Assembly (NCBI GenBank): GCA_029858965.1
Contig: JAOUDZ010000029.1
Location: 1-45,877, forward strand
DNA from: Cyclobacteriaceae bacterium
GTDB taxonomy: Bacteria; Bacteroidota; Bacteroidia; Cytophagales; Cyclobacteriaceae
Length of the DNA stretch: 45,877 nt
Direction of reading: 5' to 3'
Shown: positions 16,833 through 25,566 of the stretch, piece after piece
Layout: each line of letters begins with the position of its first letter
Position numbering within the stretch: the stretch's first letter is position 1
Position numbers and translations under genes: made by a program
Notes under the pieces: model-generated
What the model was told of the DNA's origin: nothing
Databases searched by the model: none
What the model saw: the letters and a program-made list of their open reading frames with translations, nothing else

Positions 16833-17861
16833 ATGCAACCTATACCCCTTCGAACGACGGTCATCGGTAGTTATCCTTTCCCGGGATGGCTTGAATTTGC
16901 CGTGAAGAACCTGCACGAATTCGGAAATGCAGACAAAGACGAAATGATTGAAGATGCTGTTATCGCAGCCATCCATGATCAGGTCACTGCCGGATTGGAC
17001 GTGATCACCGATGGGGAACAGACAAGGCTGGATTTTAATCTTTCTTTTTACGGATACCTCAGGGGAATAAAAGAAAATACCGACGATTTGCGCCGGTGGG
17101 GACCCGCTGCACACGATCAACGTGGAAAAAATTCAATTGTGGATAGCATCACGGCGCCAAACGGACTGGGTGTCGTAAAAGAATTTCAGCGATTGCAAAG
17201 ACTGGCCCCTGCCGGCCCGACATTAAAGGCCAGTGTTCCAGGCCCGTACACATTAAGTGGCCGGTTACTGCCCAACGCACAGTATAAGGACCGGTACGCT
17301 ATCACCGAAGCATTGTTGCCGTTTGTGAAAAGGGAACTGGAAGATTTAGTTGCGGCGGGTTGCACGGAAATTACTGTAGACGAACCATCGATGAGTTGCT
17401 ATGCCTACAAGGAAGACACCAAACGTTTTGTTGATATCTTTAACCGCACAGTAGGTTCGATCCAGGGCAAGTGCAGACTCTCAACCCATTTGTGTTTCGG
17501 AAACTTCAAAGGCAGGCCGGTGGGCTATCGCAGCATCGCCCCCATGCTACCGGATTTTCTTGATCTTAAAATAGATGAGGTACATGTTGAGATGGCAAAC
17601 CGGGAGTTTGCCGAAGTGGAGTTGATAGCGGAATTTGCACAAAAAATGGATGTAGCCGTGGGCATCATTGATGTGAAAAACTATTACATCGAGACGGTAG
17701 ACGATGTCGTGGCGCGAATTAAAAAATGCCTGGCTTTTATACCCGCTGAGAAACTGGCAATAGCACCCGACTGTGGATTAAGCCAGACTGCACGTTGGGC
17801 ATCACGCCAAAAGCTCATCAACATGGTGAGGGGCGTAAAAAAAGTAAGGGAGAATCTATAA
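16833..17861 (+). CDS. core MetE-like zinc enzyme (cobalamin-independent methionine synthase II family)
   Basis: This 342-residue protein corresponds to the C-terminal catalytic barrel of MetE only. The zinc ligands of the family are all visible: H219 and C221 in STHLCFGN, E253 in HVEMANRE and C314 in APDCGLSQ. The N-terminal motif IGSYPFP and VITDGEQTR also match. Core MetE-like proteins can transfer methyl groups to thiols, and a relative acts in coenzyme M conjugation of epoxides, so the zinc probably activates a thiol. Its location inside a sugar-kinase/isomerase operon argues for a catabolic or salvage role rather than bulk methionine synthesis. Substrate unknown. Confidence 0.9.
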   Translation: MQPIPLRTTVIGSYPFPGWLEFAVKNLHEFGNADKDEMIEDAVIAAIHDQVTAGLDVITDGEQTRLDFNLSFYGYLRGIKENTDDLRRWGPAAHDQRGKNSIVDSITAPNGLGVVKEFQRLQRLAPAGPTLKASVPGPYTLSGRLLPNAQYKDRYAITEALLPFVKRELEDLVAAGCTEITVDEPSMSCYAYKEDTKRFVDIFNRTVGSIQGKCRLSTHLCFGNFKGRPVGYRSIAPMLPDFLDLKIDEVHVEMANREFAEVELIAEFAQKMDVAVGIIDVKNYYIETVDDVVARIKKCLAFIPAEKLAIAPDCGLSQTARWASRQKLINMVRGVKKVRENL

Positions 17862-17862
17862 A

Positions 17863-18726
17863 ATGATGGCTACATCCGGATTAATCCCAGCGTATTGCAA
17901 AGGCCCTGCATTGCAAAAAGAAATTCACAGCGTAATGAAGAATGCCGGCACTGATCAGCTTGATATCTGGTGGATGGGGCAAAGCGGATTTCTGGTGCAT
18001 TGGAATGGCCGTTGTATTCTTTTTGATCCTTACCTGTCCGATTCATTGACGAAGAAATACGCAGACACACCTAAGCCACATGTTCGGATGAGCGAGTTAG
18101 TTATTGCACCGGAATTGCTGGATATGGTTGACATCATTACTTCCAGTCATAACCATACGGATCACCTGGATGCAGAAACCTTAATGCCACTGCTGCGTGT
18201 TAACCCCGAAATCGCGTTTATCATCCCGGAAGCCAATCGCTCGTTTATAAGTGATCGAATAAAATGTAATCAAGATTTTCCTATCGGCCTTACCGATGGC
18301 GGAAAGATTGAATTGAAAGGTTTCACATTTCACGGCGTACCTGCCGCGCACAACACTATCGAACGCGATGCGGAGGGGCAATGTAAATTTATGGGCTTTG
18401 TTGTTCAGTTTGGCAAATGGACAATTTATCACAGTGGCGATACCTTGTGGTATAATGGCATGGTTGACATGCTCAAACCATTTCATATTGACATCGCTTT
18501 TTTGCCCATCAATGGAAACGACCCTGCCCGGCGGGTCGCCGGAAACCTGAATGCACAGGAAGCCGCACAGCTTGGCCACCAGATCGGCGCAAAAGTGGTC
18601 ATTCCTCATCATTACCACATGTTTGCATTCAACACTGCGGATCCAAATGATTTTGCTGCAGCGGCAGCATCATTGCAGCAGCCTTTCCGGGTTTTGCAGT
18701 TAGGAGAGCATTCCATTTTTACGTGA
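17863..18726 (+). CDS. UlaG-like metallo-beta-lactamase-fold hydrolase
   Basis: This 287-residue protein has the metal motif SHNHTDH (H96, H98, D100, H101) and the later metal ligands in AAHNT and HSGDT. The overall pattern, with WWMGQSGFLV near the N-terminus, resembles UlaG-type L-ascorbate-6-phosphate lactonases and related sugar lactone hydrolases. The gene begins one base after the stop of the MetE-like gene, the tightest junction in the operon. A lactonase would fit an SDR that makes a sugar lactone, but the assignment of substrate is inference. Start: two adjacent ATGs at 17863 and 17866 are equally good. Confidence 0.9.
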   Translation: MMATSGLIPAYCKGPALQKEIHSVMKNAGTDQLDIWWMGQSGFLVHWNGRCILFDPYLSDSLTKKYADTPKPHVRMSELVIAPELLDMVDIITSSHNHTDHLDAETLMPLLRVNPEIAFIIPEANRSFISDRIKCNQDFPIGLTDGGKIELKGFTFHGVPAAHNTIERDAEGQCKFMGFVVQFGKWTIYHSGDTLWYNGMVDMLKPFHIDIAFLPINGNDPARRVAGNLNAQEAAQLGHQIGAKVVIPHHYHMFAFNTADPNDFAAAAASLQQPFRVLQLGEHSIFT

Positions 18727-18777
18727 GTCCTGGTTGGTAAGTTGCTGCGAACGCAATTGATATCTGGTCGCCCGTGC

Positions 18778-19809
18778 TTACCGCTCTCTGCACTTTTGGG
18801 TTATATTCAATTTATAATAACCATCGTCTTTCACCACGACAAAAAACGCATTCATGTATTTCTTTACGCCCTCAAATTCTTTGGGATCAAATAAACTTTC
18901 GTGATGATTGATCACTTCATTAATTGCTGACTCCAGATTGATATATTCCTGACGCACAAATTCCGTCACCATTTCATTCCGGCAAAAACCCTTGTAGATA
19001 CGTTCACGTACACTCCGTATTCCTAGCGATTCATCAAATGTTGCGTAGGGCGCATTTACAAATCCAGCCATGTCAAAATCATATGGAATGGGAATCTTTT
19101 GATCGGTCCTGGTCTGGATAACTTTTGCGTTGTGCAGGAACGTAGTGGAAAAATCTGTATTCCCGATCATGTATTGAAATAGATCGTGTCGGACCGCACT
19201 TGTATCCTGCAGATACATCGGACTAAGCTTTGCTTGTTCAATAACGCTCGCATCGAGGCGCCTGGCAAGTGCATCGTCATCTTCAATGAGGAAACCAGTA
19301 ACTTCATACGTCTTGCTGCTCTTACCGCCCTCGTCGGTTAATGTTATGTTCACCATCCGCGTGCTGAATGCATACGGCGTGATGGGTTCATAAAGTTTAT
19401 AACACACATATTCTTTCAAAAGAAGGTCCTTATAGTTTTTGGCTACTTGACATGGCATTACAAGTTTTAAATTCTTGGTTCCGGCAAACAAGGTGCCTGC
19501 AGCGTCTTCTTTTTTGATCTTAATTCGCAATGGGGGAAAGAAACAGTGCCTCCTCCGGAAATTGCCCCTGGCCCTGATACCTATCCGAATCGAATCAAAT
19601 GTTCCATCCGGGTTGCCATAGTGAAGTACGGTAGGGAAGTATGTGGAGTCACTCATACTTTTCTTTACCTCCTTCATTGAAATGCTAAGACGAATGGGTA
19701 ATGTCTCTTCATCCCGAAAAATATTCGCTACACCGGCACGCTGTGCAAGAATATCAGTGCCTGTAATGTGACATAAAATTAACGCGAGGGTAATCCGTAT
19801 AATCTTCAT
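18778..19809 (-). CDS. CotH kinase-like secreted protein
   Basis: This 343-residue protein has a signal peptide when started at ATG 19809 (hydrophobic stretch ending DILAQ). It shows CotH-family features: RARGNFRRRHCFFPPLRIK near the N-terminus, LKLVMPCQ, then KDLLLKEYVCYKLYE, and PYDFDMAGF, the Asp-containing motif of the CotH kinase-like active site. Family members outside spore formers are often exported and of unknown substrate. The upstream neighbour on the same strand is the DUF5916 outer-membrane protein, 93 bases away. The gene converges with the metallo-hydrolase operon. Confidence 0.78.
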   Translation of the reverse strand: MKIIRITLALILCHITGTDILAQRAGVANIFRDEETLPIRLSISMKEVKKSMSDSTYFPTVLHYGNPDGTFDSIRIGIRARGNFRRRHCFFPPLRIKIKKEDAAGTLFAGTKNLKLVMPCQVAKNYKDLLLKEYVCYKLYEPITPYAFSTRMVNITLTDEGGKSSKTYEVTGFLIEDDDALARRLDASVIEQAKLSPMYLQDTSAVRHDLFQYMIGNTDFSTTFLHNAKVIQTRTDQKIPIPYDFDMAGFVNAPYATFDESLGIRSVRERIYKGFCRNEMVTEFVRQEYINLESAINEVINHHESLFDPKEFEGVKKYMNAFFVVVKDDGYYKLNITQKCRER

Positions 19810-19902
19810 ACTGCTTGCTAACAAGTATATTACTAAATTAACCAAAAATGATAAGTAAGCTCGCTTTTTATTCAAGTATACGTTTCTGAAAATAGATAGG
19901 GT

Positions 19903-22137
19903 CTATTTTTTGTGAAGCAAATCAAATACATGTGTGTATTTCACAGTAAGGCCCCTGCTGCGCACATTCCCCCGCGTATAAATATCATTATAGACAATAA
20001 ACAGACCTGTATTCGCCTGTTCCAATAGATTAAATCGGATATTTAATGACCAGAGATCTGCCTCACTGTTATACTGAATAAAACTCTGAAGGTTGATCCG
20101 CGGTTTGAATGAGTAGGTAAGGCGCGCCGCAAAAATACTGGCAACAAAATCACCGGCAGGCAACCGCACGTCATTCCGCGCAAGACTGTATTCTGAATTA
20201 AATTTGTCGCCCAATCTTATTCCCAATGTTGCCGTGTTAATATAGCGTTCTCCCCCAAATGATCCGCCTAGTATTGAGCGGGTGTTAAGATATACTGGTT
20301 TACTAGGATTGGTGATAAAAACAATCTGCGCTTCTTTATGATTGTAAGTTCCCGGCGTGACGAATATGCCTTCGGAAATTTCAAATGGAGCAACTACACC
20401 TTCTGTAGTGAAGTTAATGCCAGTGTGAATCTCAAGGCCATTAATCCACACCCAATGGTTGTCTACATGGAGATAGCTGGTCTCCTGAAATCCGGCGAAA
20501 TTCCAATAACCCCGGTAGGTGGCGTGTGGCCTTAATTCCAGCAGGCCAAACCTTCCACCCATCCGAAATTGTTTGTACACTGAAGCTTCTGGTTTACGGT
20601 AAGCTGACCGGAGTAAATATCCGACTTCAGGATTAAAGCCCTGTCCTAATTGCGTATAGCCCACATAAGACCTTAATCCATTCCACTCATATGTGGCCAA
20701 GAGCTTGAACGCTTGTTCATTCGAAACTGTGTCTGGCGTTTCTGTTTTGGCGTAAAACCCTGATATGGTTGCTTTCTTGCCAATACCCCATTTACCATCC
20801 ACGGCATAGGTGCGGTTATAATCGTTCTCCTTTTCTCCCATGCCCTGGCGATTAACGAAAATGGCACCTATTGATGATCGTTGTGCAAGCTGTTGATTGA
20901 CACGCGCAACTGTAAAATTGTTTTTCTCAATCTGAAGCTCCGTCGCATCGTCCGTGAATAGATTTAAGAGTCCAATATTGGTGTTTTTGATTTTTCCAGA
21001 GAGCCTGGCACCTCCGATAATGGGTACGATTTCCCCTTCGGGACCGATACCTATCCGACGGCTAAAGAAAAGATCAACCTCTCCGGGACTGCCTACAGAA
21101 AACTGACCCGCATTTTCCAAAAAGAAAGGACGTTTCTCCGGAAAGAATAAATTAAACCGGTCTAAGTTTACCTGCTGCTGGTCAACTTCCACCTGGGCAA
21201 AGTCGGTATTGTAGGTAAGATCAAGCGTGACAGCAGGCGTAATGCTGTACTTAATATCAGCACCAACAGCTGGCTTGAATTTGGTTTCTGAAGGGTCCTC
21301 TTCGAAGTCCCTCGATACCCGACCCAAAGCGTAAGGAATTAACTTCAGATTACCCGGACTTTGAAGATTAAGTCCTGTCAGGTCTCCTGCTAATGATAGA
21401 CGCTTAAGGTCAAATTGAATTGGCAGCGCTGCCCAATAAGCAATCTCATTGGTCTTGCGAATATTGCGCTGAAAATTTATTCCCCAAACCTGGTCGTTGC
21501 CGGATGCAAAACGTAAGGTGCGCAAGGGTATTGCAAATTCTGCGCTCCACCCAAACTCACCCACCGACGCCCTTACTGTCCATGACGCATCCCAGTTTAA
21601 ATTAAATCCGCCTATTGTACCCGACTGCAATCGGTTTGTTGAGAAATTCCCCTGGCCTTCGTTATCCACTTGTCCGTCGTACTCAATGCCAATTGAATTG
21701 GTCCCAAAAACAAATCCATTCTGACCATCGTTGTAGGTGTCCAGAATAAAAAGGAAGCTATCGGTATTATCTAAAGTTGCATCCCGCCGAGCATCAGAGA
21801 CGACCAATTTGTCTGGTTCGGAATCGTAACACACAACGGATAAATAAAATGTGGTTGTCGTGTATGCTACGCGGATTTCTGTTTTTTCTGAAGCAGGGTG
21901 TCCTGCTTTCGGTTTTGTTTGCCAGAGCCGGTCAATTGCGGGAACATTTTCCCAAACCTCATCCCCCAGGACATTACCATCCACGACAGGCTCTTGATCC
22001 AAACGATAAGCCTGTGCCGTCGGTCTGCTCTTAATGTCCGGCGTCTGTAAGATTTCCTGCGCCGCTGCAAACTGTTCCAATCCCATGACCAAAAGGAATT
22101 GAAGACAAAAGCATGGTGCTATTCGGCTAATGGTCAT
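19903..22137 (-). CDS. DUF5916 outer-membrane protein with CBM9-like N-terminal domain
   Basis: This 744-residue protein starts at ATG 22137 with a signal peptide ending FAAAQ. Residues about 35-220 form a carbohydrate-binding-module-9-like domain (PVVDGNVLGDEVWENV, then EIRVAYTTTTFYLSVVCYD). The rest matches DUF5916, probably an outer-membrane barrel, with LFFPEKRPFFLENAGQF and SRRIGIGPEG as the most typical segments and an aromatic-rich C-terminal region. Function in the family is not established. A role in binding or importing carbohydrates or peptides is often supposed. It is divergent from the dioxygenase gene and may be co-transcribed with the CotH-like gene. Confidence 0.9.
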   Translation of the reverse strand: MTISRIAPCFCLQFLLVMGLEQFAAAQEILQTPDIKSRPTAQAYRLDQEPVVDGNVLGDEVWENVPAIDRLWQTKPKAGHPASEKTEIRVAYTTTTFYLSVVCYDSEPDKLVVSDARRDATLDNTDSFLFILDTYNDGQNGFVFGTNSIGIEYDGQVDNEGQGNFSTNRLQSGTIGGFNLNWDASWTVRASVGEFGWSAEFAIPLRTLRFASGNDQVWGINFQRNIRKTNEIAYWAALPIQFDLKRLSLAGDLTGLNLQSPGNLKLIPYALGRVSRDFEEDPSETKFKPAVGADIKYSITPAVTLDLTYNTDFAQVEVDQQQVNLDRFNLFFPEKRPFFLENAGQFSVGSPGEVDLFFSRRIGIGPEGEIVPIIGGARLSGKIKNTNIGLLNLFTDDATELQIEKNNFTVARVNQQLAQRSSIGAIFVNRQGMGEKENDYNRTYAVDGKWGIGKKATISGFYAKTETPDTVSNEQAFKLLATYEWNGLRSYVGYTQLGQGFNPEVGYLLRSAYRKPEASVYKQFRMGGRFGLLELRPHATYRGYWNFAGFQETSYLHVDNHWVWINGLEIHTGINFTTEGVVAPFEISEGIFVTPGTYNHKEAQIVFITNPSKPVYLNTRSILGGSFGGERYINTATLGIRLGDKFNSEYSLARNDVRLPAGDFVASIFAARLTYSFKPRINLQSFIQYNSEADLWSLNIRFNLLEQANTGLFIVYNDIYTRGNVRSRGLTVKYTHVFDLLHKK

Positions 22138-22465
22138 ACTACGGTTTAAATAATCCCCTTTAATATAGAGATTATTGCCAGAAAAATGAGCACAACTTAT
22201 ATGCGTGGAAGCATGACTTTCCACGCCCAAAACTAATCGCGCTTAAGATTTGCAACATGTGCCCAACGAATGACACCATCCTGCCCGTTTTCACTTCATT
22301 TTTGAAATTATTATTTTGAAACAAGATGGTTTGGCGGTTGATTGGAGGTATATTTATTCCTTCGGCCCTTTAAAGATGCGAGTCTTCAAGGAAAGCCCTG
22401 CCGAGTAGCAAGATTTAAAACTTGACATTTAACTTTAGAAATAAATTGAACCAAACCAGCCGATT
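22138..22465. other. divergent promoter region between DUF5916 and dioxygenase genes
   Basis: These 328 bases separate two divergent genes. The region holds a perfect inverted repeat (22203-22226, listed separately) and an AT-rich stretch before 22466 with TAACTTTA, one mismatch from a -7 box. No coding sequence was recognised. Confidence 0.45.
22203..22226. repeat. perfect 8-base inverted repeat
   Basis: GCGTGGAA and TTCCACGC are exact inverse complements separated by 8 bases. The element lies 66 bases upstream of the DUF5916 start and about 240 bases upstream of the dioxygenase. No T-run follows, so an operator is more likely than a terminator. Confidence 0.5.
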
Positions 22466-23368
22466 ATGAATAGAAGAACTTTTGTTAAGAACTCTACCTT
22501 AACAGCCTTCAGCGTTGCTGCTTTCGGTTCCCTCAATTGGAATGGAAAAAGCTTTGAAGGTGACACTGAAACAACCACAGATATACTTGGCCCATTTTAC
22601 AGGCCCGGTGCGCCAATGAGAAGTAACCTTATTCCTTCCGGAACTTCCGGTGATGTGCTGCATCTAAGTGGAACCATCTTTCAAAAAGATGGAAAGACTC
22701 CTTTAAGTAATACGCTTGTAGAGGCCTGGCAGTGTGATGCAAATGAGCATTATGACAATACCTCTGATGAATATTTATTTCGCGGCGCAGTAAAGACTGG
22801 CAGTGACGGGAAGTATACTTTCAAAACAATTGTTCCTGTACCTTACAAGGCTAGTCCGACGCTATGGAGGCCGGCACACATTCACTTGCGGATATCCAGT
22901 GCAGACCATCAGGACCTGATCACGCAAATCTATTTCAAAGGAGATCCCTACCTGGCAGGAGACACAAGTTCTGCATCCCCGCAATCTGTTAATCGGATTT
23001 TGGATATGACCAAGAATTCCGCCAATGAAAATGTGGTGAAGTTTGATGTGGTTATGCGCAAAGCGTTTCCGTTAGATGATACCGGCTACAGAAGAATTAC
23101 CGGTCTTTATGCAATGGAAAAAGGAAATGCGGAGTTTATCAAAGATGGTGATTTACTTTTTGTTAAATTAAATGGACATCTGCTGGAAGGATTGGCCTAC
23201 AAAGGAAACAATACATTTGAAGGCGGGCTTGGCCACATGAAAGCAAAATTTGAACTTTTGGCCAATGGCGAAACCAAAGCAACGATCACCTTAGGGGATT
23301 TTGATTCGGCAGACCCATCAAAAAGCAAGACCCTGGTGGGAACCAAATTTCTGAAGTACACCAACTGA
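22466..23368 (+). CDS. exported intradiol ring-cleavage dioxygenase-like protein
   Basis: This 300-residue protein opens with MNRRTFVKN and a short hydrophobic stretch, suggesting Tat export. The non-heme iron ligands of intradiol dioxygenases are all present: Y96 (EHYDN), Y127 (PVPYK), H138 and H140 (RPAHIHLR). LGPFYRPGAP at 41-50 is the usual N-terminal signature. Catechol 1,2-dioxygenases and relatives open aromatic rings to muconates. Exported single-domain forms are poorly characterised. Beyond the catalytic domain, about 95 C-terminal residues (from YRRITGLYAM) form an extra beta-rich segment that classic cytosolic enzymes lack. No muconate pathway genes are adjacent. Confidence 0.85.
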   Translation: MNRRTFVKNSTLTAFSVAAFGSLNWNGKSFEGDTETTTDILGPFYRPGAPMRSNLIPSGTSGDVLHLSGTIFQKDGKTPLSNTLVEAWQCDANEHYDNTSDEYLFRGAVKTGSDGKYTFKTIVPVPYKASPTLWRPAHIHLRISSADHQDLITQIYFKGDPYLAGDTSSASPQSVNRILDMTKNSANENVVKFDVVMRKAFPLDDTGYRRITGLYAMEKGNAEFIKDGDLLFVKLNGHLLEGLAYKGNNTFEGGLGHMKAKFELLANGETKATITLGDFDSADPSKSKTLVGTKFLKYTN

Positions 23369-23484
23369 GGTTTTGTGAACTTATTTCCATTTAATGAATG
23401 CTTTCATGATCTGACGAAACGCAGGAATGTAGTCTAGTTGTCGGGAGCGGATTATGAGTTTTCATGTTTTGTTGTTATTGAATA

Positions 23485-25374
23485 TTGGTTTCTAGATCCT
23501 CAAATCAATTCCACGTGGGAGCGTTTTTCAGAAAGCAGCAAAGCGTTAAGCTCTACGAAAGATTTTGCCTTGTCGCTTTGTGCTTCTTTCTATCCAATTG
23601 CCTGAATGACAACGCGCCTTTTCCTACAATACCAAATGCACCTGGCATCTATATCGCGGGCTATGAGCGAAAAAACCCTTTTGCTACCTATTGGAAGAAT
23701 AGTATACAGGTGCAACTCACCAATGGCTCAATGGAGGCAGAGGTAACCGCGATGGCTGTGTCGGGGGATGATGTTTATCTTATAGGCGTTGAAGGAGGTA
23801 CAACTAAGTATTGGAAGAACGGTGTCGCGGCAAACCTTTCCAAAGATGAATCCGATTACATTGGGGCAGTGGCCATTGCGCTGGGGGATAACGACGCGTA
23901 TGTAGCCGGATTCGGAACTACGGCTGCAGGTATTACGGCCAAATACTGGAAGAATGGTGTTGGCATAAGTCTTACGGATGGTTCAAGCGACGCTATTGCA
24001 TTGGGCATTACCATCTCCCAAGCCGATGTTTACGTTTCGGGAATTGAAAAATCTAGCGCTGTGTACTGGAAGAACGGAGTTCCGGTTTTCCTCACAGATG
24101 GTTCTTCCCCTGCTGGCGCCAACGCTATTGCCTTGTCAGGAACGGATGTATATGTTGCGGGTTACGAAGATGGTGTTGCCAAATACTGGAAGAATGGCAT
24201 CGCAGTAAATCTCACGAATGGCACAACATCTGACGCCAACGCAACATCAATTGTGTTGTCCGGGAATGACGTTTACGTAGCGGGCTATGAAGGCTTCACC
24301 GTTAAGTACTGGAAAAATGGAACCGCAGTAGCTCTGCCGGGTGGCGACACCAGATATCCGCCTACCATAGCCTTATCAGGAGATGACGTGTACGTCTCAG
24401 GAAAAGTTCAGAACCTTGCGGCCTATTGGAAGAACGGTCTCGCTGTGACTTTTGGAGACAATGGTAATACAACTTACGCTACATCGGTAGCGGTATCAGG
24501 AACCGATGTCTATTTGGCCGTTAATGAAGACCCAAGGTCGGTAGCGAAGTACTGGAAGGATGGTATGGCTGTTAACCTCACCGACGGATTGCAAGAGGCA
24601 ATTGCTTCCCAAATCGCAGTTTCGGGGAATGATATCTACGTAGGCGGCAGTGAAGGTGGTGTTATGAAGTACTGGAAAAACGGCGTAGCAACAAACATCA
24701 TAGATGGTCCGGATTACAAAATGTTTCTCACCGTGTCAGGCAATGATTTATTTATTGTCGGTAATAGAGGAAATGTGATAACATACTGGAAGAACAATAA
24801 CGCGCCGCTGCCAATTACGAATGGCTCAAAAGCTGATCGCGCCACGTCAATAGCTGTGTCAGGAAATAATGTATATGTCGCGGGTTATGAAGGTAACTTT
24901 GCCAAGTACTGGAAGGATGGTAAGGAAGTATACCTTTCCGATGGCTCGAAGCAAGAACGTACGGGCGCTATCGCAGTATCAGGAGACGATGTTTACGTTG
25001 CGGGGGTGGAAATAGTTAATCAAATTGGTATTGCCAAATTGTGGAAAAACGGTATCGCATCAAATCTGTCCGATGGTTCAACCTGGGCTTATGCAGTATC
25101 CATCGCCATTGCAGGAAATGACGTCTATGTGGCTGGCCGGGAAGGTAATGTTGTAAAGTACTGGAAAAACGGGATAGCCGTTAACCTTACGGATGGATCA
25201 ACCGGGGACAATGTTACTTCCATCGCAGTATTGGAAAATGATGTGTATTTGGCCGGTCATGAAGCAATAATAGGCGGCAGTTACATTGCCAAATTCTGGA
25301 AAAATGGAATCGAAACAAATCTCACTGATGGCTCAAGCTATGCTGTAGCAGGATCAATCGTTGCCGTGAAGTAG
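23485..25374 (+). CDS. lipoprotein with fourteen YWKNG repeats, probable double beta-propeller
   Basis: This is an open reading of up to 629 residues. After a hydrophobic leader ending FFLSNC (probable lipidation site), the protein consists of about fourteen repeats of roughly 40-45 residues. Each repeat has the pattern IAVSGNDVYVAGYE, then a short loop, then KYWKNGIAVNLTDGS. Fourteen units would fit two seven-bladed propellers. There is no ATG before the leader, so translation must start at TTG 23485, GTG 23515 or another rare codon, or the true 5' end is altered. The first in-frame Met lies well inside the repeats. It is likely surface-anchored; function unknown. Confidence 0.8.
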   Translation: MVSRSSNQFHVGAFFRKQQSVKLYERFCLVALCFFLSNCLNDNAPFPTIPNAPGIYIAGYERKNPFATYWKNSIQVQLTNGSMEAEVTAMAVSGDDVYLIGVEGGTTKYWKNGVAANLSKDESDYIGAVAIALGDNDAYVAGFGTTAAGITAKYWKNGVGISLTDGSSDAIALGITISQADVYVSGIEKSSAVYWKNGVPVFLTDGSSPAGANAIALSGTDVYVAGYEDGVAKYWKNGIAVNLTNGTTSDANATSIVLSGNDVYVAGYEGFTVKYWKNGTAVALPGGDTRYPPTIALSGDDVYVSGKVQNLAAYWKNGLAVTFGDNGNTTYATSVAVSGTDVYLAVNEDPRSVAKYWKDGMAVNLTDGLQEAIASQIAVSGNDIYVGGSEGGVMKYWKNGVATNIIDGPDYKMFLTVSGNDLFIVGNRGNVITYWKNNNAPLPITNGSKADRATSIAVSGNNVYVAGYEGNFAKYWKDGKEVYLSDGSKQERTGAIAVSGDDVYVAGVEIVNQIGIAKLWKNGIASNLSDGSTWAYAVSIAIAGNDVYVAGREGNVVKYWKNGIAVNLTDGSTGDNVTSIAVLENDVYLAGHEAIIGGSYIAKFWKNGIETNLTDGSSYAVAGSIVAVK

Positions 25375-25566
25375 ACAAAGGTCAAGGTCCGTTCATTACC
25401 TAACACAAAGGCTGCAACCGATGTGTGCGTGTGACGCTTCGGTGCATTCATATGCTGCAAAATGCCCTGTAAACACTTCTGCAGGATTATTTTTAATCCA
25501 TGACTTCATATATTACCTTTATTTTTATCAGCGCCAAGTTCGGCCAAACGTAATTACCTTAACAAG

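Noticed and set aside
23640-25374. Regularly spaced repeats that could suggest a CRISPR array or tandem DNA repeat
   Set aside because: The unit length is about 130 bases, the repeats keep a single reading frame, and variation is mostly synonymous or conservative. They are protein repeats.
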